Below are positions 1-9,856 of a DNA stretch of 23,539 nt, piece by piece. Every line of letters begins with the position of its first letter. Positions within the stretch are counted from its first letter, which is position 1. The position numbers were made by a program, and so were the translations under genes. This DNA comes from Pseudomonadota bacterium (lineage in GTDB: Bacteria; Pseudomonadota; Gammaproteobacteria; Burkholderiales; Burkholderiaceae_B), in contig JAEZBO010000214.1 of assembly GCA_023427085.1 (NCBI GenBank), positions 1 to 23,539 on the forward strand. The letters are read 5' to 3'. A model generated the notes under the pieces. That model saw only the letters and a list, made by a program, of their open reading frames with translations, was not told the origin of the DNA and ran no database searches.

Positions 1-2
1 CA

Positions 3-2165
3 CCGGCCGTCGGCCGTGACGAAGCCCGCCGCGCCGCCGAAGCCGAAGCCGCCGCGCTGCGCGAGATGCTCAATCGTCCGCGCAAGGTGCTGCGCGCGCC
101 CGAACCCGAGGCGCCCGCCGCCGGCGCCGGCATCACCGGCACGCTGCACAAGCCCGCCACGGCCGCCAAGGCTGGCGTCAAGAAAGACGCCAAGCCCGAT
201 GCCGCTGGCAAGAAGACCATCAAGACCTCCGAGGTGTCGTCGAGCTGGTCCGACGACGCGTCGCGCAAGAAGCCTGCCGACAAGCCCGCCGCACCGGCCA
301 GCCGTGATGGCTGGCGCGCCGGCAAGGGCGGCGGCAAGTCGGGCAAGGGCGGTGGCCGCAACAGCCGCAACCAGGCCCAGCAATCCAATTCGCAGCAAGC
401 GCCGGCCGAATTCATCCAGCGCGAAGTCCACGTGCCCGAGACCATCACGGTGGCCGATCTGGCCCACAAGATGTCGGTCAAGGCCGCCGAGGTCATCAAA
501 CATCTGATGAAGCTGGGCCAGATGGTCACGATCAACCAGGTGCTCGACCAAGAGACCGCGATGATCCTGGTCGAGGAACTCGGCCACAAGGCGATCGCCG
601 CCAAGCTCGACGATCCCGAGGCCTTCCTGGACGAAACGCCGCACGCCGAAGGCGAAGTGCAGTCGCGTGCGCCGGTCGTCACCGTCATGGGCCACGTCGA
701 CCACGGCAAGACCTCGCTGCTGGACTACATCCGCCGCGCCAAGGTCGCCGCGGGCGAAGCCGGCGGCATCACCCAGCACATCGGCGCGTACCACGTCGAA
801 ACCGAGCGTGGCATGGTCACCTTCCTGGACACCCCGGGCCACGAGGCGTTCACCGCCATGCGTGCCCGCGGCGCCAAGGCGACCGACATCGTGATCCTGG
901 TGGTGGCCTCGGACGACGGCGTGATGCCGCAGACCCGTGAAGCCATCCACCACGCCAAGGCCGCCGGCGTGCCGCTGGTGGTGGCGATCAACAAGATCGA
1001 CAAGCCCGACGCCAATCCCGACCGCGTCAAGCAGGAACTGGTCGCCGAGGAAGTCGTGCCGGAAGAATACGGCGGCGACGTGCCCTTCGTGCCGGTGTCG
1101 GCCAAGACCGGCCAGGGCATCGACGACCTGCTCGAGAACGTGTTGCTGCAAGCCGAGATCCTCGAGCTCAAGGCACCGGTCGAGGCGCCTGCCAAGGGCC
1201 TGGTCATCGAAGCGCGCCTGGACAAGGGTCGCGGTCCGGTGGCGACCATCCTGGTGCAGAGCGGCACGCTGAACCGCGGCGACGTGGTGCTGGCCGGTGC
1301 CAGCTACGGCCGGGTGCGCGCCATGCTCGACGAGAACGGCAAGCCGGTGACGTCGGCCGGTCCGTCGATCCCGGTCGAGATCCAGGGCCTGACCGAAGTG
1401 CCGGCCGCCGGCGACGAACTGATGGCGCTGGCCGACGAACGCAAGGCGCGCGAAATTGCGCTGTTCCGCCAGGGCAAGTTCCGCGACGTCAAGCTGGCCC
1501 GCCAGCAGGCCGCCAAGCTCGAGTCGATGTTCGACAACCTGGGCGAGGGCCTGCAGACGCTGTCGCTAATCGTCAAGACCGACGTGCAGGGTTCGCAAGA
1601 GGCCCTGGTGGCCGCGCTGACCAAGCTGTCGACCTCCGAGGTGCGGGTGCAGGTGGTGCACGCAGCGGTCGGTGGCGTGTCCGAAAGCGACGTCAACCTG
1701 GCCATCGCGTCGGGTGCCGTGGTCATCGGCTTCAACGTGCGTGCCGATCAAAGCGCCAAGAAACTGGCCGAGTCCAACGACGTCGACCTGCGCTACTACA
1801 ACATCATCTACGACGCGGTCGACGAGGTGAAGGCCGCGATGTCCGGCATGCTCGCGCCCGAAAAGCGCGAAGAGGTCATCGGCCTGGTCGAGATCCGCGA
1901 GGTCTACTCGATCTCGCGTATCGGCAACATCGCCGGCTGCATGGTGCTCGACGGCATCGTTCGCCGCGACTCGCAGGTCCGCCTGTTGCGCAACAACGTC
2001 GTGCAATGGACCGGCATGCTCGATTCGCTGCGCCGCTTCAAGGACGACGTCAAGGAAGTGCGCTCGGGCTTCGACTGCGGCCTGACGCTGCGCAACAACA
2101 ATGAAATCGAAGTGGGCGATCAGCTCGAAGTCTTCGAGATCAAGGAAATCGCCCGGACCCTGTAA
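3..2165 (+). CDS. infB: Translation initiation factor IF-2, 5'-truncated by window edge
   Basis: IF-2 is the GTPase that brings initiator fMet-tRNA to the 30S subunit and promotes subunit joining. The frame is open from base 3 with no start, so the N-terminus lies outside the window; an internal ATG at 66 is not the start. About 720 residues are visible. The first ~130 are a low-complexity Ala/Pro/Lys/Gly-rich linker, typical of the variable IF-2 N-terminus. An IF2_N-type helical segment follows, then the G domain: G1 motif GHVDHGKT at visible residues 230-237, DTPGH near 276 and NKID near 330. Beyond it come the domain II beta-barrel, the IF-2-specific domain and the C-terminal fMet-tRNA-binding domain. 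The gene ends with TAA three bases before rbfA, as in the usual nusA-infB-rbfA order. The family identity is certain. Confidence 0.97.
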   Translation, partial: PAVGRDEARRAAEAEAAALREMLNRPRKVLRAPEPEAPAAGAGITGTLHKPATAAKAGVKKDAKPDAAGKKTIKTSEVSSSWSDDASRKKPADKPAAPASRDGWRAGKGGGKSGKGGGRNSRNQAQQSNSQQAPAEFIQREVHVPETITVADLAHKMSVKAAEVIKHLMKLGQMVTINQVLDQETAMILVEELGHKAIAAKLDDPEAFLDETPHAEGEVQSRAPVVTVMGHVDHGKTSLLDYIRRAKVAAGEAGGITQHIGAYHVETERGMVTFLDTPGHEAFTAMRARGAKATDIVILVVASDDGVMPQTREAIHHAKAAGVPLVVAINKIDKPDANPDRVKQELVAEEVVPEEYGGDVPFVPVSAKTGQGIDDLLENVLLQAEILELKAPVEAPAKGLVIEARLDKGRGPVATILVQSGTLNRGDVVLAGASYGRVRAMLDENGKPVTSAGPSIPVEIQGLTEVPAAGDELMALADERKAREIALFRQGKFRDVKLARQQAAKLESMFDNLGEGLQTLSLIVKTDVQGSQEALVAALTKLSTSEVRVQVVHAAVGGVSESDVNLAIASGAVVIGFNVRADQSAKKLAESNDVDLRYYNIIYDAVDEVKAAMSGMLAPEKREEVIGLVEIREVYSISRIGNIAGCMVLDGIVRRDSQVRLLRNNVVQWTGMLDSLRRFKDDVKEVRSGFDCGLTLRNNNEIEVGDQLEVFEIKEIARTL

Positions 2166-2168
2166 TCG

Positions 2169-2618
2169 ATGAGCCGGCACAAGAGCAAGTCCATCCCCGG
2201 CCGCAATCTGCGGTTGGCCGAACAGATCCAGAAGGATCTGGCGGTGCTGATCCAGCGCGAGATCGATGTATCCCGCGCCGGGCTCATCACGCTTTCGGGT
2301 GTCGAGCTGTCGGCCGACTACGCGCATGCCAAGGTCTACTTCACCGTATTGGGCGCCGAGCCCGACACGGCGACCACGGCACTGCGCGAGAAGGCCGGCT
2401 GGCTGCACTCGCAGTTGTTCAAGATGTTGCACATCCACACCGTGCCGACATTGCATTTCCATCACGACGAGCAGATCGTGCGCGGCATCGAGATGTCGCA
2501 GCTGATCGATCGTGCCAACAGCGGCCCGGCCGTCGGCGAGGCCGTCGATCCCGACCCGTCCGCCGACGCCCAGGCAGTCCGCAAGCGCGCCCCCGACGAG
2601 CCCGACGACCAGTCCTGA
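2169..2618 (+). CDS. rbfA: 30S ribosome-binding factor RbfA
   Basis: RbfA is a small KH-fold protein that binds the 30S subunit during late maturation of the 16S rRNA 5' end and is needed for growth in the cold. The 149-residue product begins MSRHKSKSIPGRNLRLAEQI and carries the family pattern of an N-terminal helix, the segment ending in DYAHAKVYFTVLG, and a PTLHFHHDE strand. It is slightly longer than the E. coli protein (133 residues), with an acidic, Pro-rich tail after about residue 125. The ATG lies three bases after the infB stop, so translation is probably coupled. Its own TGA stop sits in the loop of a hairpin followed by a T-run (see the separate entry), which could lower read-through into truB. 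Confidence 0.95.
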   Translation: MSRHKSKSIPGRNLRLAEQIQKDLAVLIQREIDVSRAGLITLSGVELSADYAHAKVYFTVLGAEPDTATTALREKAGWLHSQLFKMLHIHTVPTLHFHHDEQIVRGIEMSQLIDRANSGPAVGEAVDPDPSADAQAVRKRAPDEPDDQS

Positions 2619-2640
2619 ACGGACTGGCATCGCTTTTTTT
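2604..2640 (+). terminator. Possible intra-operon terminator or attenuator overlapping rbfA stop
   Basis: CCAGTCC (2609-2615) pairs with GGACTGG (2621-2627) around a five-base loop containing the rbfA stop codon. CGA (2606-2608) can extend the stem with TCG (2630-2632) across a two-base bulge. Seven T residues follow at 2634-2640. Stem plus T-run resembles an intrinsic terminator, but it lies inside what is otherwise a continuous operon, so partial termination is the likelier reading. Confidence 0.45.
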
Positions 2641-2654
2641 CCGGATCAGAAACG

Positions 2655-3401
2655 ATGGCCAGACGACGACGCGGAGTCGCGCTCGACGGTGTGTTGCTGC
2701 TGGACAAGCCTGAAGGCCTGTCGAGCAACCACGCCTTGCAGCGCGCCAAACGCACGCTCGACGCGGCCAAGGCGGGCCACACCGGCACGCTCGATCCGTT
2801 CGCGACCGGCCTGCTGATCTGCTGCATGGGCCGCGCCACCAAGATCTGCGGCGCGATGCTCAATGCCGACAAGGGCTACCGCGCCACCGTCTCGCTGGGC
2901 GAGGAGACCGACAGCGGCGACCTGACCGGCAACGTGGTCAGCTCGGCCGGCGCGGATTTCGCCGGCGTCTCCGAGCAGGCGCTGCGCGACGCAATGTCAC
3001 GTTTCGTCGGTAGCATCGAACAGGTGCCGCCGATGTATTCGGCCTTGAAACGCGACGGCAAACCGTTGTACGAATACGCGCGGGCGGGCATCGAGCTCGA
3101 ACGCGCACCGCGCCAGATCACCATCCACAGCCTCGAGCTGCTGTCGTTCGACGGCAGGCTGGCGGTGATGGACCTGGCGTGCAGCAAGGGCACCTACGTG
3201 CGCACGCTGGCCCAGGACATCGGGCGGGCGTTGGGCTGCGGCGCCCATTTAACGGCCTTGCGGCGCACCCAGGTCGGGCCTTTCCGGCTCGATGACGCGA
3301 TCGCCCTGGAAGCGCTGCAGGCCATGCCCGAACCCACGACGGCCCTGGTGGGCCTGACCGAATTGCCGGCGGGCCTGATGCCCGTCAAGAATGAACATTA
3401 A
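2655..3401 (+). CDS. truB: tRNA pseudouridine(55) synthase TruB
   Basis: TruB converts U55 in the T-arm of tRNAs to pseudouridine and also acts as a tRNA chaperone. The 248-residue product has the motif GVLLLDKPEG near residue 12 and the catalytic motif GHTGTLDPFATG at residues 41-52, with the nucleophile Asp47. KGTYVRTLAQDIG, about residue 176 onward, is the second conserved TruB block. At 248 residues it is shorter than the E. coli enzyme (314) and appears to lack most of the C-terminal PUA-like extension, which is common in this group. It lies 36 bases after rbfA, and its TAA stop overlaps the typA ribosome-binding site, so it belongs to the infB operon. Confidence 0.96.
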   Translation: MARRRRGVALDGVLLLDKPEGLSSNHALQRAKRTLDAAKAGHTGTLDPFATGLLICCMGRATKICGAMLNADKGYRATVSLGEETDSGDLTGNVVSSAGADFAGVSEQALRDAMSRFVGSIEQVPPMYSALKRDGKPLYEYARAGIELERAPRQITIHSLELLSFDGRLAVMDLACSKGTYVRTLAQDIGRALGCGAHLTALRRTQVGPFRLDDAIALEALQAMPEPTTALVGLTELPAGLMPVKNEH

Positions 3402-3405
3402 AGGA
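3400..3405 (+). promoter_or_regulatory. Ribosome-binding site that fixes the typA start
   Basis: AAAGGA lies six bases before the ATG at 3412 and overlaps the truB stop codon. An in-frame ATG at 3391 has no such site in front of it and would add seven residues unlike the family, so 3412 is preferred. Confidence 0.75.
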
Positions 3406-3411
3406 CCTGCT

Positions 3412-5232
<1,821 letters not shown>

Positions 5233-5249
5233 GCAGCCTTGAGCGGCTG

Positions 5250-5288
5250 AAAAACCCGCCGCGGCAGCGATGCCCGGCGGGTTTTTTT
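5250..5288 (+). terminator. Bidirectional intrinsic terminator between typA and the LOG-family gene
   Basis: AAAACCCGCCG (5251-5261) pairs perfectly with CGGCGGGTTTT (5275-5285), and the T-run continues to 5288. On the minus strand the A-run at 5250-5254 provides the T-tract. It sits 18 bases after the typA stop and 12 bases beyond the stop of the convergent gene, so it probably serves both. Confidence 0.92.
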
Positions 5289-5299
5289 CTGACCGCGTT

Positions 5300-5983
5300 C
5301 TAACTGGTCGGAAGCGCAGGCTCGACGTCGTCGGAGGTCTTGTGGCGATCATGGTGCGCCACGATAAGTTCGACCACGCGGGCCGGATCGTCCTCGATCA
5401 CGAACAGCGCCTGATCGCGGGGCCCGATGGTGCCGTGGCCGAGCAGTTCCTTGCCGATCCAGTCGGCCATGCCTTGCCAGAATTCGCTGCCCATCAGGAT
5501 CACCGGCGCCGGCAGCACCTTGCCGGTCTGCACCAGCGTCAGCGCCTCGAACAGCTCGTCCAGCGTGCCGAAGCCGCCCGGCAGCGCCACGTAGGCGGCG
5601 CTGTGCATGAAGAACGTCGCCTTGCGCGAGTAGAAGTGCTCGAACTGCAGCTCGATCGATTGATAGCCGTTGCTGCTGGCCTCGTGCGGCAGCACGATGT
5701 TCAGTCCGACGCTGGTGCCGCCCGCTTCGATGGCGCCCTTGTTGGCCGCTTCCATGATGCCCGGGCCGCCGCCGGCGATCACCGCGAAACCGGCCCGCGC
5801 CAGCATCGCGCTGACCTGTTCGGCGGTTTCGTAATACGGCGAGTCGCGGCGGATGCGCGCGCTGCCGAATACGCTGACCGCCGGGCCCAGATCGGCCAGC
5901 ACGTCGGCCGCATGACTTATCTCTGAGATAATCCCGGGTATCTGCCGCTCAGCCGGCGTGCCCGTCTTTTGCTTAGTAACCAT
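5300..5983 (-). CDS. TIGR00730/LOG-family Rossmann protein (possible cytokinin riboside 5'-monophosphate phosphoribohydrolase)
   Basis: LOG-family enzymes cleave the N-glycosidic bond of nucleoside monophosphates; in plants this activates cytokinins. In bacteria the natural substrate is often unknown, and the old label 'lysine decarboxylase' is a known misannotation. The 227-residue product has the nucleotide-binding motif GGGPGIMEAANKGA at residues 71-84 and the family signature PGGFGTLDE at 135-143. Arg120 (in the SRK triplet) and Glu143 match the usual catalytic pair. The ATG at 5983 is supported by AAGG eight bases upstream on the minus strand (plus-strand 5992-5995). That start overlaps the polA ATG by two bases, head to head. 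The first ~30 residues are less conserved, and a GTG about 28 codons in is a possible alternative start. Confidence 0.85.
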   Translation of the reverse strand: MVTKQKTGTPAERQIPGIISEISHAADVLADLGPAVSVFGSARIRRDSPYYETAEQVSAMLARAGFAVIAGGGPGIMEAANKGAIEAGGTSVGLNIVLPHEASSNGYQSIELQFEHFYSRKATFFMHSAAYVALPGGFGTLDELFEALTLVQTGKVLPAPVILMGSEFWQGMADWIGKELLGHGTIGPRDQALFVIEDDPARVVELIVAHHDRHKTSDDVEPALPTS

Positions 5984-8702
5984 GAAAAAAACCTTGTTGC
6001 TGGTGGATGGCTCCAGCTACCTCTACCGTGCGTTCCATGCCATGCCCGACCTGCGCAACGCGCAGGGCGAGCCCACGGGCGCTCTGTATGGCGTCATCAA
6101 CATGCTGCGGCGCCTGGTGCCGGACTACAAGGCACAGTATGCAGCATGCGTGTTCGATGCTCGTGGCAAAACGTTTCGCGACGATATCTACACCGACTAC
6201 AAGGCCAACCGGCCGTCGATGCCCGAAGAACTGGCACAACAGGTCGACGTGATCCACCAGACCGTGCGCGCGCTCGGCTGGCACGTGCTGGCGGTCGAGG
6301 GTGTCGAGGCCGACGACGTGATCGGCACGCTGGCGCAGCAGGCCGCCGCGCAGGGCATCCACACGGTGATTTCGACCGGCGACAAGGATCTGGCGCAACT
6401 GGTCAATCCGCACGTCACGCTGGTCAACACCATGAGCGGCGAGACGCTCGACGTACCGGGCGTGAACGCCAAGTTCGGCGTGCCGCCCGAGCGCATCGTC
6501 GATTACCTGATGCTGGTCGGCGACACCGTCGACAACGTGCCCGGCGTGCAGAAGGTCGGCCCCAAGACGGCCGCCAAGTGGCTGGGCGAACACGGTTCGA
6601 TCGAGGCGCTGGTGGCCGCCGCCGACGGCATCAAGGGCGTGGCCGGCGCCAACCTGCGCACCGCGATCCCGCTGTTCGACATGACGCGCAAGCTGTTGAC
6701 GGTCAAGACCGACTGCGACCTGGCCGAGACGGTGCCGGATTTTTCGGTGCTCGAGCCGCGCGCGCCCGACGTGCCCGCGTTGATGTCCTTGTACGACCGT
6801 TACGGCTTTCGCACCTGGCTGCGCGAGATCAGCGGCGAGGCCGACCGGTTGCCGGTCGGCGACGCGCGGGTGGTGGCCGAAGAGGTGCCGGCGGCGCCGG
6901 CGCAGATCGACTACCAGACCGTCACCGACTGGGCCGCTTTCGACGACTGGCTGCAGCGCATCGAGGCCGCCGAGCTGACCGCGCTCGATACCGAAACCAC
7001 CTCGCTGGACGGCATGCAGGCGCGCATCGTCGGCCTGTCGCTGGCGGTGCAGCCGGGCCAGGCCTGCTACATCCCCTTGGCCCACCGCGGCCCGGACGCG
7101 CCGCAGCAGTTGCCGCGCGACGAGGTGCTGGCGCGTCTGAAGCCCTGGCTCGAGAATGCCGGCGCGGCCAAGCTGCTGCATCACGCCAAGTACGACAGCC
7201 ACGTGTTCGCCAATGCCGGCATCGCGCTGGCCGGCGTGGCCGAGGACACCATGCTGCAGGGCTACGTGCTCGAATCGCATCGCAGCGTCAGCCTGGCCGA
7301 ACTGGCGCAGCGCTGGCTGGGCCGCAGCGGCCTGTCCTACGAGCAGCTGTGCGGCAAGGGCGCGCAGCAGATCGGCTTCGACGAAGTGGCGGTCGAGCAG
7401 GCCGCGCACTATGCCTGCGAGGACGCCGACTTCACGCTGGCGCTGCACCAGCTGCTGCGTCCCAAGGTCGCGGCCGAGCCCGGCCTCGAAAGCACCTACC
7501 GGCTCGAGCTCGAGGTCTCGCGCGTGCTGTTCGTGATCGAACGCAACGGCGTGCGCATCGACAGCGCCGAGCTGGCGCGCCAGAGCAACACGTTGGGCCA
7601 GGAGATGCTGCGCATCGAGCAGTTGGCCTACGAGCTCGCCGGCCAGCCGTTCAATCTCAATTCACCCAAACAGCTGGGCGAGATCCTGTTCGGCCGCATG
7701 GGCCTGCCGGTGGTGCGCAAGACCGCCAGCGGCGCGCCGTCGACCGACGAAGACGTGCTGAGCAAGCTGGCGCAGGACTATCCGCTGCCGCGCGCGCTGC
7801 TCGACTACCGCGGCCTGTCCAAGCTCAAGTCGACCTATACCGACAAGCTGCCGCGCATGGTCAATCCGGCCACCCAGCGGGTGCACACCCACTACGCGCA
7901 GGCCGCGGTCATCACCGGCCGGCTGGCCTCGTCCGATCCCAACCTGCAGAACATCCCGGTGCGCACCGCGGCCGGCCGGCGCGTGCGCGAGGCCTTCGTC
8001 GCCACCGACGGCGTGATCGTGTCGGCCGACTATTCGCAGATCGAGCTGCGCGTGATGGCGCACGTCTCGGACGACGCCAACCTGCAGCGGGCCTTCATGG
8101 CCGGCGAGGACATCCACCGCGCCACCGCGGCCGAGGTCTTCAACGTCGCGCTCGAGCAGGTCAGCGTCGAGCAGCGCCGCGCCGCCAAGGCGATCAACTT
8201 CGGCCTCATCTACGGCATGGGCGCCTTCGGCCTGGCCAGCAACCTGGGCATCACCCGCGACGCCGCGCAGGCCTATATCGACCGTTACTTCGCCCGTTAT
8301 CCCAACGTCGCGCAGTACATGGCCGACACCAAGTCGCAGGCGCGCGAGCTGGGCTATGTGCAGACCGTGTTCGGCCGGCGCCTGTGGATGCCCGACATGC
8401 GCGCCGGCTCGGGCCCGCGCCGCCAGGCTGCCGAGCGGGCCGCCATCAACGCGCCGATGCAGGGCACCGCGGCCGACCTGGTCAAGCTGGCCATGGTCGC
8501 CGTGCAAGACTGGCTGCAGGCCGAAGGGCTGCGCACCCGCATGGTCATGCAGGTGCACGATGAACTGGTGTTCGATGCGCCGGCCGACGAGCAGGCGCTG
8601 CTGCGCGAGCGCGTGCCGGCGCTGATGTGCGGCGTGGCCGAGCTCAAGGTGCCGCTGTTGGTCGAGATCGGCGCCGGACCGAGCTGGGAAAGCGCGCACT
8701 AG
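5982..8702 (+). CDS. polA: DNA polymerase I
   Basis: Pol I fills repair gaps and removes RNA primers from Okazaki fragments. From the ATG at 5982 the product is 906 residues. The N-terminal ~290 residues form the 5'-3' exonuclease (LLVDGSSYLYRAFHA at the start; EADDVIGTLA; a VGDTVDNVPGVQKVGPKTA segment for the helix-hairpin-helix region). The 3'-5' proofreading domain looks intact: DTET (Asp336, Glu338), the HHAKYDSHVF block and YACEDADF. In the polymerase domain, motif A is DYSQIELR (Asp683), the O-helix block is RRAAKAINFGLIYGMGAFG and motif C is QVHDELVF (Asp860). A longer frame starting at 5958 was rejected because the family begins at MKKTLLLVDGSS. No strong Shine-Dalgarno precedes 5982, and any promoter must lie inside the divergent LOG gene. 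Confidence 0.98.
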   Translation: MKKTLLLVDGSSYLYRAFHAMPDLRNAQGEPTGALYGVINMLRRLVPDYKAQYAACVFDARGKTFRDDIYTDYKANRPSMPEELAQQVDVIHQTVRALGWHVLAVEGVEADDVIGTLAQQAAAQGIHTVISTGDKDLAQLVNPHVTLVNTMSGETLDVPGVNAKFGVPPERIVDYLMLVGDTVDNVPGVQKVGPKTAAKWLGEHGSIEALVAAADGIKGVAGANLRTAIPLFDMTRKLLTVKTDCDLAETVPDFSVLEPRAPDVPALMSLYDRYGFRTWLREISGEADRLPVGDARVVAEEVPAAPAQIDYQTVTDWAAFDDWLQRIEAAELTALDTETTSLDGMQARIVGLSLAVQPGQACYIPLAHRGPDAPQQLPRDEVLARLKPWLENAGAAKLLHHAKYDSHVFANAGIALAGVAEDTMLQGYVLESHRSVSLAELAQRWLGRSGLSYEQLCGKGAQQIGFDEVAVEQAAHYACEDADFTLALHQLLRPKVAAEPGLESTYRLELEVSRVLFVIERNGVRIDSAELARQSNTLGQEMLRIEQLAYELAGQPFNLNSPKQLGEILFGRMGLPVVRKTASGAPSTDEDVLSKLAQDYPLPRALLDYRGLSKLKSTYTDKLPRMVNPATQRVHTHYAQAAVITGRLASSDPNLQNIPVRTAAGRRVREAFVATDGVIVSADYSQIELRVMAHVSDDANLQRAFMAGEDIHRATAAEVFNVALEQVSVEQRRAAKAINFGLIYGMGAFGLASNLGITRDAAQAYIDRYFARYPNVAQYMADTKSQARELGYVQTVFGRRLWMPDMRAGSGPRRQAAERAAINAPMQGTAADLVKLAMVAVQDWLQAEGLRTRMVMQVHDELVFDAPADEQALLRERVPALMCGVAELKVPLLVEIGAGPSWESAH

Positions 8703-8717
8703 ACGGGGCGGGCGGCC

Positions 8718-8751
8718 AAACAGGTAACGATATAATATTTCAAGCCTGTTT
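8718..8751 (+). promoter_or_regulatory. Candidate promoter/operator of the ZIP transporter gene
   Basis: A perfect -10 hexamer TATAAT lies at 8731-8736 in a short AT-rich island between polA and the ZIP gene. It is flanked by the inverted repeat AAACAGG (8718-8724) and CCTGTTT (8745-8751). No good -35 is visible. The repeat could be an operator, but it does not match a metal-regulator box I can name with confidence. Confidence 0.4.
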
Positions 8752-8780
8752 CCGTCCACCGTCTGGTTCCCGCCCCCTTC

Positions 8781-9716
8781 ATGCTTCTTTGGATCGTGCT
8801 CGCCGCCATCACCGGCGGCCTGCTGGCGCTGCTGATCGCGCGCTGGCTCACCTATCAGCTGTTCGCCCGCTACCTGCATCACATGGTCAGCCTGTCGGTC
8901 GGCGTGCTGCTGGGCGTCTCGCTGCTGCACCTGCTGCCCGAGGCCTTCGAGGCCGGGCCGGATGCGCACACGCTGTTCGGCCTGATGCTGGCGGCGCTGG
9001 TGGGCTTTTTCGTGCTCGAGAAGATCGCGCTGCTGCGCCACAGCCACCACCACGAGGGCGACGGCCATCACCATCACGCCGGGCACGACCGCCACGAGGC
9101 CGGTCGCGGCGGCGTGCTGATCCTGGTCGGCAGCTCGCTGCACAACCTGTGCGACGGCGTGCTGATCGCCGCGGCGTTCCTGGCCGACGTGCGGCTGGGC
9201 GTGCTGACCGCGGCGTCGATCATCCTGCACGAAGTGCCGCACAAGCTCAGCGACTTCGTGGTGCTGATGAACGCCAGGCTGTCGCGCGAGCGGGCCTTCC
9301 TGCTGATCCTGTTCTCGAGCCTGTGCTCGGCGCTGGGCGGCATCATCGGCTACGTCATGCTGGCGCAGTTCCAGTTCATGTTGCCGTATCTGCTGGTGGT
9401 GGCGGCCAGCAGCTTCCTGTACATCGCGATCGCCGACCTGATGCCGCAGATGCACGAGCGCATCAGCCTGCGTGACTCGGTGCCGCAACTGGCGCTGGTG
9501 GGGCTGGGCGTGGCGATGATCTACGGCGTCACGGTCGGCGTGCACAACCACGACCATGGCGGCGCGCACAGCCACGATCACGACCATGACCATGGCCATC
9601 TGCACGAGCCGGCCACCGCGCCGGTGGCGCCCGCAGCACCGGCGCCAGCACTGGAACCAGCACCAGCACCGGCACCGGCACCGGCACAAGCACCAGCACC
9701 TGCGCATCGGCACTAA
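8781..9716 (+). CDS. ZIP-family divalent metal transporter, LIV-1-like, with His-rich loop and tail
   Basis: ZIP proteins import Zn2+ or other divalent metals across the inner membrane, with the metal site formed by two helices. The 311-residue product is mostly hydrophobic, with about eight candidate helices. The pore signatures are HNLCDG at residues 121-126 and HEVPHKLSD at 150-158, giving candidate ligands His121, Asn122, Asp125, His150, Glu151 and His154; the HExPH form is typical of LIV-1-type ZIPs. A His/Asp/Glu-rich loop (residues ~92-112) separates helices 3 and 4, where variable metal-binding loops occur in this family. The C-terminus has a second His/Asp-rich stretch followed by an unusual Ala-Pro repeat ending AHRH. 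Substrate and direction cannot be read from sequence; zinc import is the default inference. Confidence 0.88.
   Translation: MLLWIVLAAITGGLLALLIARWLTYQLFARYLHHMVSLSVGVLLGVSLLHLLPEAFEAGPDAHTLFGLMLAALVGFFVLEKIALLRHSHHHEGDGHHHHAGHDRHEAGRGGVLILVGSSLHNLCDGVLIAAAFLADVRLGVLTAASIILHEVPHKLSDFVVLMNARLSRERAFLLILFSSLCSALGGIIGYVMLAQFQFMLPYLLVVAASSFLYIAIADLMPQMHERISLRDSVPQLALVGLGVAMIYGVTVGVHNHDHGGAHSHDHDHDHGHLHEPATAPVAPAAPAPALEPAPAPAPAPAQAPAPAHRH
9659..9702 (+). repeat. Degenerate hexanucleotide tandem repeat encoding an Ala-Pro tail
   Basis: About seven tandem units of CACCRG, slightly degenerate, run from 9661 to 9702 and encode alternating Ala and Pro near the C-terminus of the ZIP transporter. The unit length is a multiple of three, so copy-number change would alter tail length without shifting the frame. 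Confidence 0.75.
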
Positions 9717-9777
9717 GACCGCCGCTCGCCGGCCCTGCCGCGCTCACCCCGGCTAGGCTGCCCGCAGCGCCCAAAAG

Positions 9778-9812
9778 AAAGCCGCCACGGCACGAGGCCG
9801 TGGCGGCTTTTT
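9778..9812 (+). terminator. Bidirectional intrinsic terminator between the ZIP gene and htpX
   Basis: A perfect 14-bp stem, AAAGCCGCCACGGC (9778-9791) with GCCGTGGCGGCTTT (9797-9810), has a five-base loop and a T-run to 9812. The A-rich flank at 9772-9780 serves the minus strand. It lies between two convergent stops (9716 and 9857), so it probably ends both transcripts. Confidence 0.92.
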
Positions 9813-9856
9813 CACGTCCGGGGGTAGGGGCCGCCGGGTGCGGCCCCCGCGGCGGC

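Noticed and set aside
5969..8563. An 864-codon plus-strand frame overlapping polA
   Set aside because: Out-of-frame reading of polA with extreme Arg/Ala content and no motifs; polA has all catalytic motifs in the other frame.
8725..8744. A Zur box at the ZIP promoter
   Set aside because: The AT-rich core only loosely resembles the palindromic Zur consensus and lacks symmetric half-sites at the right spacing. Only the wider inverted repeat is reported.
9659..9702. A possible CRISPR-like or phase-variable repeat
   Set aside because: The units are six bases with no spacers and lie inside a coding sequence. Length changes would not shift the frame, so neither a CRISPR array nor on/off phase variation applies.
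7662..9713. A 683-codon open frame opposite polA and the ZIP gene
   Set aside because: It crosses two well-supported plus-strand genes and their intergenic promoter. Its start lies in the antisense of the Ala-Pro hexamer repeat, giving low-complexity Cys/Trp/Arg sequence.
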